The notes beneath the pieces are model-generated. The model worked only from the letters and a program-made list of their open reading frames with translations. It did no database searches and was not told the DNA's origin. A stretch of DNA of 64,000 nt from Roseicella frigidaeris (GTDB lineage: Bacteria > Pseudomonadota > Alphaproteobacteria > Acetobacterales > Acetobacteraceae), in the NCBI RefSeq assembly GCF_003258945.1, contig NZ_QLIX01000011.1:62001-126000 (forward strand), in the 5' to 3' direction. Both the position numbers and the translations under genes were made by a program. Below are positions 56,129 through 64,000 of the stretch, piece after piece (position 1 is the first letter of the stretch; each line of letters opens with the position of its first letter).

Positions 56129-56551
56129 ATGGCGGGATCCAGCGGCGAAATGCCGCATGGCGGCGGCCGGAACAGCAACCCGGGCAATTTCGCCAACAAC
56201 CGCGAGAAGGCGTCGCGCGCCGGCCAGCTGGGCGGCTCGCGCCAGGGCGCGGCCAACAACCCGGGCAATTTCGCCAACAACCGCGAGCGGGCGCGCGAGG
56301 CTGGGCATCTCGGCGGCGTGCACCAGGGCAAGCGGAACAACCCGGCGAATTTCGCCAACGATCCGGCGAAGGCCCGCGAGGCCGGCCATATCGGTGGCAC
56401 GCATCAGGGCCGCCAGAACAACCCGGCCAATTTCGCCAATGACCGCAGCAAGGCGAGCGCGGCGGGCCGGCTCGGCGGCCAGCATCGCGGCGCGCGGCGC
56501 GAGCCCGACCCGGCGGCCACGCCGGAGCCGGCGCCGCCGGGCGAGGGCTGA
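56129..56551 (+). CDS. KGG-repeat (con-10-like) stress-induced protein
   Basis: A 140-residue low-complexity protein made of four exact-length 27-residue repeats (residues 17-43, 44-70, 71-97, 98-124), each of the form NPxNFANxxxKAxxAGxxGGxxxG. This is the KGG/GsiB/con-10 pattern of hydrophilic stress proteins linked to desiccation and general stress; here the residue before GG is usually Leu or Ile instead of Lys. The tail is acidic and proline-rich. ATG 56129 follows AGGAAGGAC; an ATG at 56103 in another frame is not used. Probably cytoplasmic and intrinsically disordered. Confidence 0.85.
   Translation: MAGSSGEMPHGGGRNSNPGNFANNREKASRAGQLGGSRQGAANNPGNFANNRERAREAGHLGGVHQGKRNNPANFANDPAKAREAGHIGGTHQGRQNNPANFANDRSKASAAGRLGGQHRGARREPDPAATPEPAPPGEG
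56177..56500 (+). repeat. Four tandem 81-bp coding repeats in the KGG gene
   Basis: Tandem units of exactly 27 codons, each beginning with codons for Asn-Pro-Gly/Ala-Asn-Phe-Ala-Asn. The period is constant, so copy-number change by recombination would keep the frame. Confidence 0.85.
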
Positions 56552-56566
56552 CCCACGGGGCCGCCG

Positions 56567-56593
56567 CCGGCCCTGGCGTGCCCAGGGCCGGCC
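56567..56593 (+). terminator. Hairpin after the KGG stress gene
   Basis: Perfect 11-bp stem GCCGGCCCTGG (56567-56577), 5-base loop, CCAGGGCCGGC (56583-56593), beginning 16 bases after the stop codon. No T-run. Confidence 0.5.
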
Positions 56594-56696
56594 ACGGTCG
56601 GGGCCGGCCATGGCCGCGGCGCGGCTGTTGCCGGAGCGGATAGAGGCCGCGCGGCGCCGATCGGGCATTTCCGATAGCTGGCGAATTGTTCTAGCC

Positions 56697-56714
56697 TCCC
56701 TCCGAACGGAGGGA
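56697..56714 (+). promoter_or_regulatory. Ribosome site of the AMACR-like gene inside an inverted repeat
   Basis: TCCCTCCG (56697-56704) is complementary to CGGAGGGA (56707-56714), which is the ribosome-binding site for ATG 56719. If it folds (innermost pairs would open because only two bases separate the arms) the site would be masked. Confidence 0.35.
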
Positions 56715-56718
56715 ACGG

Positions 56719-57846
56719 ATGGGACCGCTCAAGGGCCTGCGCATCCTGGAATTCGCCGGAATCGGGCCTGGCCCGTTCTGCGGCATGGTGCTCGCCGATC
56801 TCGGCGCCGAGGTGCTGCGCATCGAGCGCCGGGACGGGCCGGCCGTGCCGCCCGAGGATTTCATCAACCGCGGCCGCCGCTCCGTCGCGCTCGACCTGAA
56901 GTCGCCCGCCGCCATCGCGGCGGTGCTGCGCCTGGTCGAGGGCGCCGACGCGCTGATCGAGGGCTTCCGCCCCGGCGTGATGGAGCGGCTCGGCCTCGGG
57001 CCGGAGCCCTGCCTCGGGCGCAACCCGCGCCTCGTCTACGGCCGCATGACCGGCTGGGGGCAGGAGGGGCCGCTGGCGCAGTCCGCCGGCCACGACATGA
57101 ACTACATCGCGCTGACCGGCGCGCTCTGGTCGATCGGCCGCGCCGGCGAGCGGCCGGTGCCGCCGCTCAACCTCGTCGGCGACTATGGCGGCGGCGGCAT
57201 GCTGCTCGCCCTCGGCGTGGTGGCGGCGCTGCTGCATGCGAAGACCGGCGGCGAGGGGCAAGTGGTGGACGCCGCCATGGTGGACGGCGCCTCGCTGCTG
57301 ATGGCGCCGATCTACGCCATGAAGGCGCGCGGCCGCTGGCGCAACGAGCGCGGGACCAACATGCTCGACGGCGCGGCGCCCTGGTACGACACCTATGAAT
57401 GCGCCGATGGCCGCTGGCTCGCCGTCGGGCCGATCGAGCCGCAATTCTTCGCCCTGCTCTGCGAGACGCTCGGCCTCGACGCGCGGAACTTCCCCGACCG
57501 CATGGAGCCCGCTGCCTGGCCGGCGCTGAAGGAGCGCCTCGCCGGCCTCTTCCGCAGCCGCACCCGCGACGACTGGGCCACGCTCTTCGCCGGCACCGAT
57601 GCCTGCGTCGCCCCCGTGCTCGACATGGAGGAGGCGCCGGCGCATCCGCACAATGTCGCGCGCGGCACCTTCGCGCTGCGGGACGGCGTGGTGCAGCCCG
57701 CCCCGGCGCCGCGCTTCAGCCGCACGCGGGCCGAGCTCGGCGCGCCGCCGCCGGCGCGCGGCGCGGACACCGAGGCGGTGCTGCGCGAGGCCGGCCTCGA
57801 GGCCGGGGAGATCGCGGCGCTGCGCGAGGCCGGCGCCATCGCCTGA
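56719..57846 (+). CDS. CaiB/BaiF CoA-transferase family protein, alpha-methylacyl-CoA racemase-like
   Basis: A 375-residue family III CoA transferase-fold protein. The segment [15 protein letters not shown] (about residue 128-142), [20 protein letters not shown] (about 153-172) and [12 protein letters not shown] (about 236-247) match the His, Asp and Glu active-site regions of alpha-methylacyl-CoA racemase (MCR/AMACR), which inverts the 2-methyl centre of branched acyl-CoAs. It is followed by an acyl-CoA dehydrogenase and a TctC receptor, suggesting uptake and oxidation of a branched carboxylic acid. ATG 56719 follows CGGAGGGA. Confidence 0.88.
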   Translation: MGPLKGLRILEFAGIGPGPFCGMVLADLGAEVLRIERRDGPAVPPEDFINRGRRSVALDLKSPAAIAAVLRLVEGADALIEGFRPGVMERLGLGPEPCLGRNPRLVYGRMTGWGQEGPLAQSAGHDMNYIALTGALWSIGRAGERPVPPLNLVGDYGGGGMLLALGVVAALLHAKTGGEGQVVDAAMVDGASLLMAPIYAMKARGRWRNERGTNMLDGAAPWYDTYECADGRWLAVGPIEPQFFALLCETLGLDARNFPDRMEPAAWPALKERLAGLFRSRTRDDWATLFAGTDACVAPVLDMEEAPAHPHNVARGTFALRDGVVQPAPAPRFSRTRAELGAPPPARGADTEAVLREAGLEAGEIAALREAGAIA

Positions 57847-57907
57847 CCGGCGCCGCCCCAACAGCCCGCCCCAAAAGCCCGTACCAAAGCCCGCTGGGAG
57901 AGACGAG

Positions 57908-59076
<1,169 letters not shown>

Positions 59077-59080
<4 letters not shown>

Positions 59081-60051
59081 GCCATCCTCGCTGCCGCCGC
59101 CGCGCCCTGCTCGGCGCGGCGGGCGCCCTCGCCCTGCCGGGGCTGGCCCGCGCCCAGCCCCGCTTCCCCGAACGGCCGATCACCCTGCTGGTGCCCTTCA
59201 CCCCGGGCGGGGCGACGGATGTGCAGATGCGCGCGCTGGCCGAGGCGGCCTCGCGCGCCTTCGGCCAGACGGTGGTCACCGAGAACCGGCCGGGCGCCGG
59301 CAGCACCCTCGGCGCCGCCACCGTCGCCCGCGCCAAGCCGGATGGCTACCTGGTCGCGCAGATGACGCTGCCGGCGCTGCGGCTGCCCTTCATGCAGCGC
59401 ATGCCCTACGACCCGCGGCGCGACTTCACGCCGGTCCTGCACCTCACCGGCTACACCTTCGGCGTGCTGGTGCGCGCCGATTCGCCCTGGAAGACCTGGC
59501 GCGAGCTGGTCGCCGATGCCAGGGCGCGGCCGGGCACGCATCGCTGGGGCAATACCGGGGCCAACGGCACGCCGCATCTGGCGATGCTGGAGCTCGCCGA
59601 GCGGGAGAAGCTGGAGGTCGAGCACATCCCCTTCCGCGGCGAGGCGGATGCCTATCCGGCGCTGCTCGGCGGCCATATCGAGGCGCAGGCGGCCGGCACC
59701 GGCGGCGCCCAGATGGTGGTGGACGGGCAGCTCCGCTTCCTCAATTTCTGGACCCGCGAGCGGGTGCCGCGCTTCCCCGAGGTGCCGACGCTGCTCGAGC
59801 TCGGCTATGAGGGCATGGTCATCACCTCGCCCTATGGGCTGGTGGCGCCGCCCGGGCTCGATCCCGGCATCCTCGGCGTGCTGCACGAGGGGTTCCGCAA
59901 GGCGCTCTTCGATCCGTCGCATCTGGCGGTGCTGGCGCGGCTCGACCAGCCGGTCGAGTATCTCAACAGCATCGACTATGCCCGGGTGATGGCCGAGACC
60001 ATCGATGCCGAGGAGGCGCGGGTGAGGCGGCTCGGGCTGAAGACGGACTGA
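59077..60051 (+). CDS. TctC/Bug-family tripartite tricarboxylate transporter receptor
   Basis: A 324-residue periplasmic solute receptor (Bug family), which binds small carboxylates or amides with high affinity. The N-terminus RCRRRALLGAAGALALPGLARAQ (extremes RRRALLG and GLARAQ) is a twin-arginine-like leader, followed by FPERPITLLVPFTPGGATDVQMRAL (extremes FPERPITL and GATDVQ), the conserved first strand and loop. GTG at 59077 overlaps the upstream stop as GTGA. No tctAB membrane genes are adjacent, as is usual for the many orphan Bug proteins of this bacterial group; ligand is likely the acid processed by the two upstream enzymes. Confidence 0.92.
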
Positions 60052-60091
60052 TGTCGTCCCCACGACGTCGTTGCGCGCCGTCGCCGGGCGG

Positions 60092-61627
60092 TCAGCCCGG
60101 CAGGTAGCGCTCCTTCAGCAGGCGGCGGAGCAGCTTGCCGGCCTCGCTGCGCGGCAGCTCCTCCGCCACCTCCCAGCTCCGCGGCCGCTTCGGCCCCGCC
60201 AGCCGCTCGCGGCACCAGGCCTCCAGCCCGGCGCGGAAGCCGGCATCGTCGGCGACGCCCGCGCGCGGCACCACCACCGCATGCACCTGCTCGCCCATCT
60301 CCGGATGCGGGATGCCGACCACCGCCACCTCGGCGACATCCGGGTGCTGCGTCAGCACCGCCTCGATCTCGGCGGGGTAGAGGTTGACGCCGCCCGAGAG
60401 GATGAGGTCGGCGCGGCGGTCGGACAGGAAGAGGTATCCCTCCTCGTCCAGCCAGCCGAGATCGCCGAGCGTCGCCCAGCCGCGCGCGTCGTAGCAGGCC
60501 GCCGTCTTCTCCGGCGCGTTGTGGTAGGCGAAGCGCGGCCCGCCCTCAAAGCGGATCGTCCCGGTCTCGCCCGGCGGCAGCTCCCGCCCGTCCTCGCCGG
60601 TGATGTGGACCTTGACGCCGTTCACCGGCCGGCCGACCGAGCGCGGCTTGCGCAGCCAGGTCTCGCTGTCGATCATCGTGGTGCCGATGCCCTCCGAGCC
60701 GGCATAGTATTCGTAGAGGATCGGCCCCCACCATTCGATCATCGCCCGCTTCACCGGCACCGGGCAGGGCGCCGCCGCATGGATGGCGACGCGGTGCGAG
60801 GCGAGGTCGTGCCGACGCCGGATCTCCTCCGGCAGGGCGAGCAGCCGCACGAACATCGTCGGCACCCATTGGCTGTGGGTGATGCGGAAGCGCTCGATCG
60901 TGGCGAGGCATTGCGCCGGGTCGAACTTCCGCAGGATGACGGCGGTGCCGCCCTCCTGCAGCGTCCGGCCGACATAGCCGAAGGGCGCCGCGTGGTAGAG
61001 CGGCGCCGGCGAGAGATAGACCACGCTCTCGTCGAAGCCGTAGAGCGACTTCCAGGTCATGTCCCACATCGGCGCGTCGCGCTCGGCATGCGGCAGCATC
61101 GGCCGGCGGATGCCCTTGGGCAGCCCCGTCGTGCCCGAGGAATAGAGGAACTCCCGCCCGAGCGGCCGCTCCGGCAGCGGCGCCCCCGGGTCCTCCGCCG
61201 CCAGCGCCGCCTCGTAGTCCCGGTAGCCGGGCAGGCCCTCGCCGACGGCGTAGCGCGGCCGGTCGCCGAGCGCCCCCTCGGCGAGCAGCGTGGCGGCGAG
61301 CCCGGCCAGCGCCGGGCTGGCGACGACCAGCCTCGCGCCGCTGTCGTTCAGCACATAGGCGACCTCATGCGGCCGCAGATGGATGGAGAGCGGCGTGAAA
61401 TACAGCCCGGCCAGCCGCGCCGCCTCGGCGAGCTCGAGGAATTCCGGCCGGTTGTCGAGCAGCACGGCGATGCCGTCGCCCGCCCCGAGTCCCTGCCGGA
61501 TCAGCCAGTGCGCCGCGCGCCGGGCGCGGGCCTCGAGCGCGGCATAGGTGAGGCTCTCGCCGCTGTCGGGGAAATGCACGGCGGTCTTCTGCGGCTGGCG
61601 TTCCGCCCAGGTGGCGAGCTGCGGCAT
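60092..61627 (-). CDS. Acyl-CoA synthetase / AMP-dependent ligase
   Basis: A 511-residue adenylate-forming enzyme that activates a carboxylic acid with ATP and CoA. P-loop-like motif YSSGTTGLPKGIRR (about residue 167-180), YYAGSEGIGTTMI near 306-318, GDLGWLDEEGYLFLSDRRADLILSGGVNLYPAEIE (extremes GDLGWLD and NLYPAEIE, about 383-418) and the catalytic Lys in RSEAGKLLRRLL (about 500). ATG 61627 has GAGGAGG upstream. It converges with the AMACR/acyl-CoA dehydrogenase/TctC operon and may supply its CoA ester, which is inference. Confidence 0.92.
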   Translation of the reverse strand: MPQLATWAERQPQKTAVHFPDSGESLTYAALEARARRAAHWLIRQGLGAGDGIAVLLDNRPEFLELAEAARLAGLYFTPLSIHLRPHEVAYVLNDSGARLVVASPALAGLAATLLAEGALGDRPRYAVGEGLPGYRDYEAALAAEDPGAPLPERPLGREFLYSSGTTGLPKGIRRPMLPHAERDAPMWDMTWKSLYGFDESVVYLSPAPLYHAAPFGYVGRTLQEGGTAVILRKFDPAQCLATIERFRITHSQWVPTMFVRLLALPEEIRRRHDLASHRVAIHAAAPCPVPVKRAMIEWWGPILYEYYAGSEGIGTTMIDSETWLRKPRSVGRPVNGVKVHITGEDGRELPPGETGTIRFEGGPRFAYHNAPEKTAACYDARGWATLGDLGWLDEEGYLFLSDRRADLILSGGVNLYPAEIEAVLTQHPDVAEVAVVGIPHPEMGEQVHAVVVPRAGVADDAGFRAGLEAWCRERLAGPKRPRSWEVAEELPRSEAGKLLRRLLKERYLPG

Positions 61628-61780
61628 CCGTGTCCTCCTCTTGCCGGCAAGGTGGCGGCAGCGGCCGCCGGCCGTCAATGCGCGGCATGGATGCGTTTTC
61701 AGGCAGACAAGCGCTGCCGCTGTGGCATGCTCCGCGCCGGTCCCGCGGCGCGGGACCGATCGGGGGAGGACCATAACCGC

Positions 61781-62776
61781 ATGTCCGCATTCAGCCGCCG
61801 CGCCCTTCTCGGCGCGGCTTCGGCCGGCTTCGCCGCATCCCTTCTGCCGGGCCTGTCGGCCCGCGCCGCGGCGCCCTTCCAGAACACGCTGCCGCCGGCC
61901 TGGCACCGCTTCCGCATCGGCGAGTTCGAGGCGACCATCGTCTCCGACGGCACCCTGCCGCTCGGCAAGCCGGAGCCGGCCTTCCCGGCCTCGCCGCCGG
62001 AGGAGATCCGCGCCCTGCTGACCGGCAATTTCCTCGATCCCGGCGCGGCGACGCTGGAGCAGAACGCGCTCATCCTCAACACCGGCAAGCAGCTCATCCT
62101 GTTCGACACCGGCATGGGCGAGAGCATGGGCGCGGCGAGCAAGATGTTCGGCCCGACCACCGGCCGGCTGCTGGCCAACATGCGCGCCGCCGGCATCCAG
62201 CCGGAGCAGATCGACCTCGTCATCCTGACGCATGCGCATTGCGACCATTGCTGGGCGCTGGTGGATGCCGAGGGCAAGCGCAACTTCCCGAACGCCCAGG
62301 TGGCGATCAGCGAGACCGACCTGAAATTCTGGACCGATTCCGGCAACAAGAAGGGGCCGGAATTCATGACCTCCTTCATCGACGGGGCGACCAAGAACCT
62401 CGGCGCCTACCGCGACCGGATGATCATGGTGAAGGACGGGCAGCCGGTGGTGCCGGGCATCGTCGCGCTCTCCACCCCCGGGCACACCTTCGGCCATATG
62501 TGCTACGCCATCACCTCGGGCGGGACGACGGTGGTGAACACCGGCGACCTGGCGCATCACCAGATCCTGCTGCTGCGCAAGCCGCTCTGGGAGTTCTCCT
62601 TCGATTCCGACCCCAAGCTCTCGGCGCAGTCGCGGGCGCGGATGCTGGACCGGCTGGCGAAGGACGAGCACCTGATCCTCTCCTACCACTTCCCCTGGCC
62701 CGGCCTCGGCCATGTGAAGCGCGAGGGCGAGGGCTATGGCTGGTACCCGGCGCCGACCAACGTGACGGCGCTGTGA
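61781..62776 (+). CDS. Tat-exported MBL-fold metallo-hydrolase
   Basis: A 331-residue metallo-beta-lactamase-fold hydrolase. The leader FSRRALLGAASAGFAASLLPGLSARA (extremes FSRRALLG and GLSARA, residues 4-29) fits Tat export. The zinc motif HAHCDH is in LTHAHCDHCW (about 150), further ligands are His in STPGHTFGH (about 232), Asp in VNTGDLAHH (about 252) and His in LSYHFPWPG (about 302). The fold covers lactonases, thiolesterases and others; this branch with a Tat leader is often of unknown substrate. ATG 61781 follows GGGGGAGGA. Divergent from the acyl-CoA synthetase. Confidence 0.9.
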   Translation: MSAFSRRALLGAASAGFAASLLPGLSARAAAPFQNTLPPAWHRFRIGEFEATIVSDGTLPLGKPEPAFPASPPEEIRALLTGNFLDPGAATLEQNALILNTGKQLILFDTGMGESMGAASKMFGPTTGRLLANMRAAGIQPEQIDLVILTHAHCDHCWALVDAEGKRNFPNAQVAISETDLKFWTDSGNKKGPEFMTSFIDGATKNLGAYRDRMIMVKDGQPVVPGIVALSTPGHTFGHMCYAITSGGTTVVNTGDLAHHQILLLRKPLWEFSFDSDPKLSAQSRARMLDRLAKDEHLILSYHFPWPGLGHVKREGEGYGWYPAPTNVTAL

Positions 62777-62813
62777 GGCCGCGCCGGGCCGGGGCGGCGC
62801 GGGCGGCCGCCGC

Positions 62814-63656
62814 ATGAGCGGGGCGGGGCCCGCGGCGCCGGCCGGCCCGGCCCTGCCGGAGCTGCGCGAGGACGAGGCGCCGCCCGCCATCGCCGCGCTC
62901 TACGCGGCGCTGCGGCGGGCGAGCGGGGTGCCGCTGGTGAACCTGATCCATCGCCACCTCGCCACCATGCCGGAGGTGCTGCCCTGGGTCTGGGCGGCGA
63001 TCCGGCCGCCGCTCGAGGATGGCCGCCTCGCCGGGGCGCGGGAGCGGCTGGCCGGGGCGCTGCCGCTGCCCGCCATCGCGCCCCTGCCGGCGGCGGCGCT
63101 GGCGGCGGCCGGCCTCGGCCCGGGCGAGCGCGACGCCCTGGTGGCGCTGGTCGAGACCTACAACCGCGGCAACCTCACCAACCTCATCCTGCTGACGGCG
63201 CTGCGCCGGGCGCTGGAGGAGGTGCCGCCCGAGCCGGCGCCGCCGCCGCCCGCCCTGGCGGCGCCCGCCCCGCTGCCGGCGCCGCCGCCCCTGCCGCGGC
63301 TGGAGGCGCTGCCGCCCGATCTCGCCGCGGCGGTGCGGGGGCTCGCGGCGCGGCACGGCCCGGGCAGCGTGGTGCCGAGCCTCTACCTGCACCTGGCGCA
63401 TTGGCCGGGCATCCCGCCCGCCCTGCCGGGCTGGCTCGGCGCGGCGCTGGAGCCGGCGGCCATCGCCGCCGGGCGGGAGGCGGCCATCGCCCTGGCGGTG
63501 CGCGAGGCGGATGCGCTGCGCCCGGCGCTGGCCATCGCCGGCGCGGTGCCGGGCGGCCGGCGCGAGGCGGTGCTGCAGGCGCTGCGGAGCTTCACCGGCT
63601 CGCTCATCCCGGCCATGGTGCCGGTCGGGCTCGCGCTGCGGCGGTTGCTCGCTTAG
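62814..63656 (+). CDS. DehI-like (halocarboxylic acid dehydrogenase/dehalogenase-type) family protein
   Basis: A 280-residue helical protein with an internal duplication: IAALYAALRRASGVPLVNLIHRHLATMPEVLPWVWAAI (residues 26-63; extremes IAALYAAL and PWVWAAI) and AAAVRGLAARHGPGSVVPSLYLHLAHWPGIPPALPGWLG (residues 171-209; extremes AAAVRGLA and LPGWLG), joined by a proline-rich linker about 138-165. This tandem VNLIHRHLAT/VPSLYLHLA layout is that of the DehI family, known for 2-haloacid dehalogenases. I cannot confirm the catalytic Asp, so activity is open. Short linker to the upstream hydrolase (37 bases) suggests co-transcription. Confidence 0.7.
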   Translation: MSGAGPAAPAGPALPELREDEAPPAIAALYAALRRASGVPLVNLIHRHLATMPEVLPWVWAAIRPPLEDGRLAGARERLAGALPLPAIAPLPAAALAAAGLGPGERDALVALVETYNRGNLTNLILLTALRRALEEVPPEPAPPPPALAAPAPLPAPPPLPRLEALPPDLAAAVRGLAARHGPGSVVPSLYLHLAHWPGIPPALPGWLGAALEPAAIAAGREAAIALAVREADALRPALAIAGAVPGGRREAVLQALRSFTGSLIPAMVPVGLALRRLLA

Positions 63657-63733
63657 GGTTGAAAAGTGTTCGTAACGGTGTCCGGGGAGCCCGCCTTTAT
63701 ACTGGAAGGCCCGACGGCTGGGAGGCTGCCGCC

Positions 63734-64000
63734 GTGCCTGACATCGCCCCCCCGATTGCCGCCGCCGTATCCGCGCCGGATGCGGCGCGGCTGTTTCCCG
63801 GACTGGACCGCGACTGGGTGGTGCTGCCCGCCGCGCAGCTCGGCGGCGCGCCGCCGGTGACGATCGACGCCGTGCTGCTGCATCCGGCGCGCGGCATCGT
63901 CCTGCTGGAGGAACCGCCGCGCTGGACGCCGGACGCGCCGGCGCGGCTCGAACGCTGCCTGGCGCAGACCCGCTTCCGCGCCGCCTTTCCCGGCCATCTG
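63734..64000 (+). CDS. Hypothetical protein, 3' end outside window
   Basis: An open frame from GTG 63734 to the end of the window (89 codons). The product begins VPDIAPPIAAAVSAPD and contains FPGLDRDWVVLP and TIDAVLLHPARGIVLLEE, a pattern like the first strands of nuclease-related (NERD-like) or restriction-like folds, where DAVLLHPxxGIxLLE would hold an acidic residue. RBS GGGAGGCTG lies 6 bases upstream. The frame and codon use look genuine, but no family is named with confidence. Confidence 0.5.
   Translation, partial: MPDIAPPIAAAVSAPDAARLFPGLDRDWVVLPAAQLGGAPPVTIDAVLLHPARGIVLLEEPPRWTPDAPARLERCLAQTRFRAAFPGHL

Overview
This 64 kb window is chromosomal DNA from a very GC-rich, aerobic alphaproteobacterium. 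Gene content points to the Acetobacteraceae, something Roseomonas-like: a quinohemoprotein (PQQ) alcohol dehydrogenase, glutathione-linked formaldehyde oxidation, a TctC/Bug solute receptor, an NrsF-type anti-sigma factor, CheB-CheR-kinase fusions and many acyl-CoA enzymes. The lineage is inferred from proteins alone; there is no rRNA or tRNA gene here. I see no prophage, transposase or CRISPR array.

Layout. 0-12 kb: 3' end of an RND efflux pump, a TauD-type dioxygenase, a crotonase plus carboxymuconolactone decarboxylase-like pair, a cytoplasmic BisC-like molybdoenzyme, a deacetylase/isochorismatase-like pair, a YegD-like Hsp70, a flavodoxin-like protein and the PQQ alcohol dehydrogenase. 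12-21.4 kb: LysR regulator with a divergent small exported protein, an SDR, a large hybrid histidine kinase, an O-methyltransferase, then adhC-fghA (formaldehyde to formate). 21.4-26.4 kb: a methionine-cycle unit: a small protein resembling a G3E GTPase without its P-loop, a divergent ArsR-methyltransferase regulator and metH, with a strong palindromic operator between the two divergent genes. 26.5-36.6 kb: a small exported protein, a FitAB-type toxin-antitoxin module with a perfect operator palindrome, a PrpF-family isomerase, a two-subunit acyl-CoA dehydrogenase plus crotonase operon, an orphan CheB-CheR-PAS-HWE kinase and an aminotransferase.

36.7-49 kb: a Csp-like copper-storage protein, then a catabolic block that looks built for a sugar acid or related carbon source: SDR, 2-hydroxyacid dehydrogenase, enolase-superfamily dehydratase, another SDR, a complete ABC importer (two permeases, binding protein, ATPase), a ThDP enzyme, and an AtzG-like small subunit overlapping an amidase. 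49-56.5 kb: ECF sigma factor with NrsF-like anti-sigma, a 2OG-Fe(II) oxygenase, an arginine-rich unknown, a class III cyclase/AAA/TPR protein, a proline-rich peptide and a KGG-type stress protein. 56.7-64 kb: an AMACR-like CoA enzyme, acyl-CoA dehydrogenase and TctC receptor operon, an acyl-CoA synthetase, a Tat-exported metallo-beta-lactamase-fold hydrolase, a DehI-like protein and a truncated gene at the edge.

The most unusual non-coding content is a set of interspersed palindromic repeats. One family has a 12-bp stem and a 4-nt loop in three copies whose arms differ but stay perfectly paired; two of those copies run from the stop codon of one gene to the stop codon of the convergent gene and are bounded by CTAG. 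Further families occur at 18-19, 40, 13.7 and 51-52 kb.
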